Assembly (NCBI GenBank): GCA_012656075.1
Contig: JAAKBF010000378.1
Coordinates: 186,001 to 250,000 of the forward strand
Reading direction: 5' to 3'
From: Phytophthora hibernalis
Taxonomy: Eukaryota > Oomycota > Peronosporomycetes > Peronosporales > Peronosporaceae
DNA: 64,000 bases
A program made the position numbers and the translations under genes. The notes under the pieces are model-generated. The model was not told the DNA's origin and made no database searches. It saw nothing but the letters and a program-made list of their open reading frames with translations. This document shows positions 62,431 through 64,000 of this stretch, piece after piece (positions within the stretch are counted from its first letter, which is position 1; each line of letters starts with the position of its first letter).

Positions 62431-62579
62431 GGCACTGTTGTAGAGGCGCTGTTCACGCGTCGTTGGACCTACACGGCCAAGTTGCTCCGCCCAAAGACAC
62501 TGATCGGCTCGCCAATGGATTATCAGACTCCCGTCGACTTGACGGACTCTATAAATCAAAGAACTCCGCCGATCAGGCG

Positions 62580-63686
62580 ATAGACCTTCAATGGATCTCC
62601 CTCAGGAGAATCCGAGGATATTGGAAATATCACGCTCCAGGGAAATGGTCCCGACAGGCCAAGCTAGCCGGCAAGATCAACAATGAGAAGGCGAACTTTC
62701 TCTTAGATACTGGTGCCGAAGTGTCCATTGTGGACACCACCTTTGCTCATAAGGTGGGGTGCTATATCGACACGAGTCAGAGTTAAGAATGTGTTGGGAT
62801 TGGCGACAACGTGTATACCACGGAAGGGAGGACAGGAATCAAAATAACTCTAGCGGGGATGTTCGTGTACCTTTTCGATATCTGGGTAGGCGATCTCTCC
62901 GGACAACAAGCCATTTTGGGCATGGACTTCATGGTTCCAGCTGGGATCCGTTTAGATCTAGCCGATGGATCAATTTGTCAGCCAGACGAAGTACAGATCC
63001 AGGTTAGCGGACGCCGACAGGTGTATAATGACAAGGCAAAACTGCTCCAGGTCGACCAGTATACGACGATCGGGGTGGGCAAGGCAGTAGAGCTACCCAG
63101 GCGGTTACGGCTTTTTGAGCAGGAGAAATTGTGGGTCACGCGAGGAGATCGCTGGGTGCCCACGGTGGTGAAGGGTCTCGGCAAGATCAGATATCTTAAA
63201 CTCACTAATATTAGTGACAAGGGGCTGATCTTGCAGGGTGACGAGAAGATCGACATGTGGCTGGCCCCGGATCGAATTCCTCGTATGCCAGGCTTCATCT
63301 CGGTAGGATCCCGTCGTTACAAAGAGTGGCAGAACCTAGCCTTCGAAGCTACGGTAGAAGCGGACCCCGTAGAAGCGGATCAGGCGGAGCTTGATCCGGG
63401 ACCCATGGTGGAACGGCCAGCATACCCGACGCCTCGTGCCATACTTCGACGAGGCCAAGTCGCCCGAGTCATCTGTGAACTAAGGAACCCCGCCGCCGAA
63501 GACACGGATCCTGAGATACCGACACGACGAGCGGCGATAGAAGGTGGTGAAAGCGCTAGATCGGGCGAGAATGGGGCGTCGGTGTTGCAAGATATCAAGG
63601 AAGCCCAACTGGTATCCAATCCAGACCCAGCTTCCGGGCTATCGCAGGAAACGAAGATTACGGTAACGGGAGGATGCCCGGGGTAG
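62580..63686 (+). pseudogene. E6 protease and spacer with one nonsense codon
   Basis: One frame: RGYWKYHAPGKWSRQAKLAG, NFLLDTGAEVSIVDTTFAHK (DTGA), CYIDTSQS, TAA at 62784-62786, ECVGIGDNVYTTEGRTGIKI, LSGQQAILGMDFMVPAGIRL, then RYLKLTNISDKGLILQGDEK and the conserved spacer FISVGSRRYKEWQNLAFEAT, VERPAYPTPRAILRR. The TAA stands where CAA (Gln) is expected; everything else stays in frame to TAG 63684. Retropepsin fold complete apart from that. Confidence 0.85.
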
Positions 63687-63856
63687 ACCCTGAGGTGGAA
63701 TACCGGGATCAAGCAGATGCCCACACTACCAAGCCGGTACCCGACTCAGATCCTGATCACGAGTACCAACTTGAAATGGAAATCGAGATCCGAGCCATGA
63801 TGAAGAAGCGACTCGATAAACTGTCCGCAACGAAGACATCAGAGGCCGACCGGTGA
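63674..63856 (+). CDS. E6 acidic linker before RT
   Basis: PGVDPEVEYRDQADAHTTKP, EYQLEMEIEIRAMMKKRLDK, acidic/helical, ending at TGA 63854. It probably belongs to pol but is in another frame from the protease. Too short to assign. Confidence 0.35.
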   Translation: MPGVDPEVEYRDQADAHTTKPVPDSDPDHEYQLEMEIEIRAMMKKRLDKLSATKTSEADR

Positions 63857-64000
63857 CATAGAGAAGATCCCGACCGAGACCAGCTGGCTCCGATGGGGAA
63901 AGCGGATCTCGAGCTAAATCCGCCCCAGCTGGTCGAAACTCATTACCATGAGGCAGGCGATCTCTCGGCGGAAGATGTAGAAGGTGAATTGGCGGTGTTG

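Larger units (their letters stand above)
62431..64000 (+). mobile_element. E6: start of a further gypsy element (runs off the window)
   Basis: Plus-strand protease, spacer and acidic linker of the E4/E5 group. RT would lie beyond 64000. gag is missing or unrecognisable on the left, where E4-family LTR and unassigned sequence lie. Confidence 0.7.

Noticed and set aside
1..64000. CRISPR array, rRNA or tRNA genes
   Set aside because: No regularly spaced identical repeats, no rRNA motifs and no cloverleaf seen; the tRNA-like words are primer-binding sites next to LTRs.

Overview
The window reads as nuclear DNA of an oomycete (Stramenopila), most likely a Phytophthora-like species with a repeat-rich genome. 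The call rests on the kinds of element and protein present: Ty3/gypsy elements carrying a second RNase H and a chromodomain, a MULE transposase with a SWIM finger, a LINE tail with RNase H, DUF6818- and DUF6570-like proteins, short introns, and a secreted PSI-domain/glycine-repeat protein. It is inferred from recognition by eye, not from a search. No rRNA, tRNA, CRISPR array or bacterial operon was seen.

Layout. 1-4.25 kb: minus-strand gene for a secreted protein (signal peptide, two PSI-like cysteine modules, one 89-bp intron, then a very long Gly/Ser/Thr repeat domain running off the window). 5.06-9.33 kb: Mutator-like (MULE) transposase, split by an antisense 2.5-kb coding remnant. 9.5-10.0 kb: small chromo-like ORF. 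11.02-18.99 kb: complete gypsy element E1 with both LTRs, a 5-bp target duplication and a long antisense gene between pol and the 3' LTR. 19.0-23.5 kb: low-TE island with Helitron-like and cupin-like remnants, a broken DUF6818 gene and an intact, highly divergent histone H4. 23.5-27.7 kb: chimeric gypsy element E2. 28-31 kb: unassigned coding remnants and repeats. 31.6-34.8 kb: E3 (gypsy, minus). 34.8-44.6 kb: E4 (large gypsy with chromodomain, minus). 44.6-45.7 kb: E5-like gag piece. 45.8-50.5 kb: E7 (relative of E1, plus). 51.0-59.6 kb: E5 (relative of E4, minus, with an internal inversion). 60.3-61.05 kb: LINE tail. 61.2-62.1 kb: E4-type solo LTR. 62.4-64 kb: start of E6 (plus).

The gypsy elements fall into two groups. 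E1 and E7 have short LTRs of about 315-335 bp, gag-pro-RT-RH-IN in the sense strand, a short RT active-site loop, no chromodomain seen, and an antisense ORF overlapping the end of pol. E2, E4 and E5 carry an extra 70-85 residues in the RT palm just before the catalytic xxDD box, a first RNase H that has lost catalytic acids, a second RNase H that keeps them, and a chromodomain after the integrase. E4 and E5 share a primer-binding site. E4 is saturated, in LTR and in all coding frames, with the word CGCYGAGT; E5 is enriched in a different word, ACCGAGG.

Most ORFs are broken. Many breaks in the 1-4 kb gene and in E1 fall at G or C runs that lack one or two bases, so assembly error must be separated from real decay. 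The most biologically interesting single gene is the H4 variant at 22.8 kb; the most interesting pattern is the family-specific word enrichment in E4 and E5.
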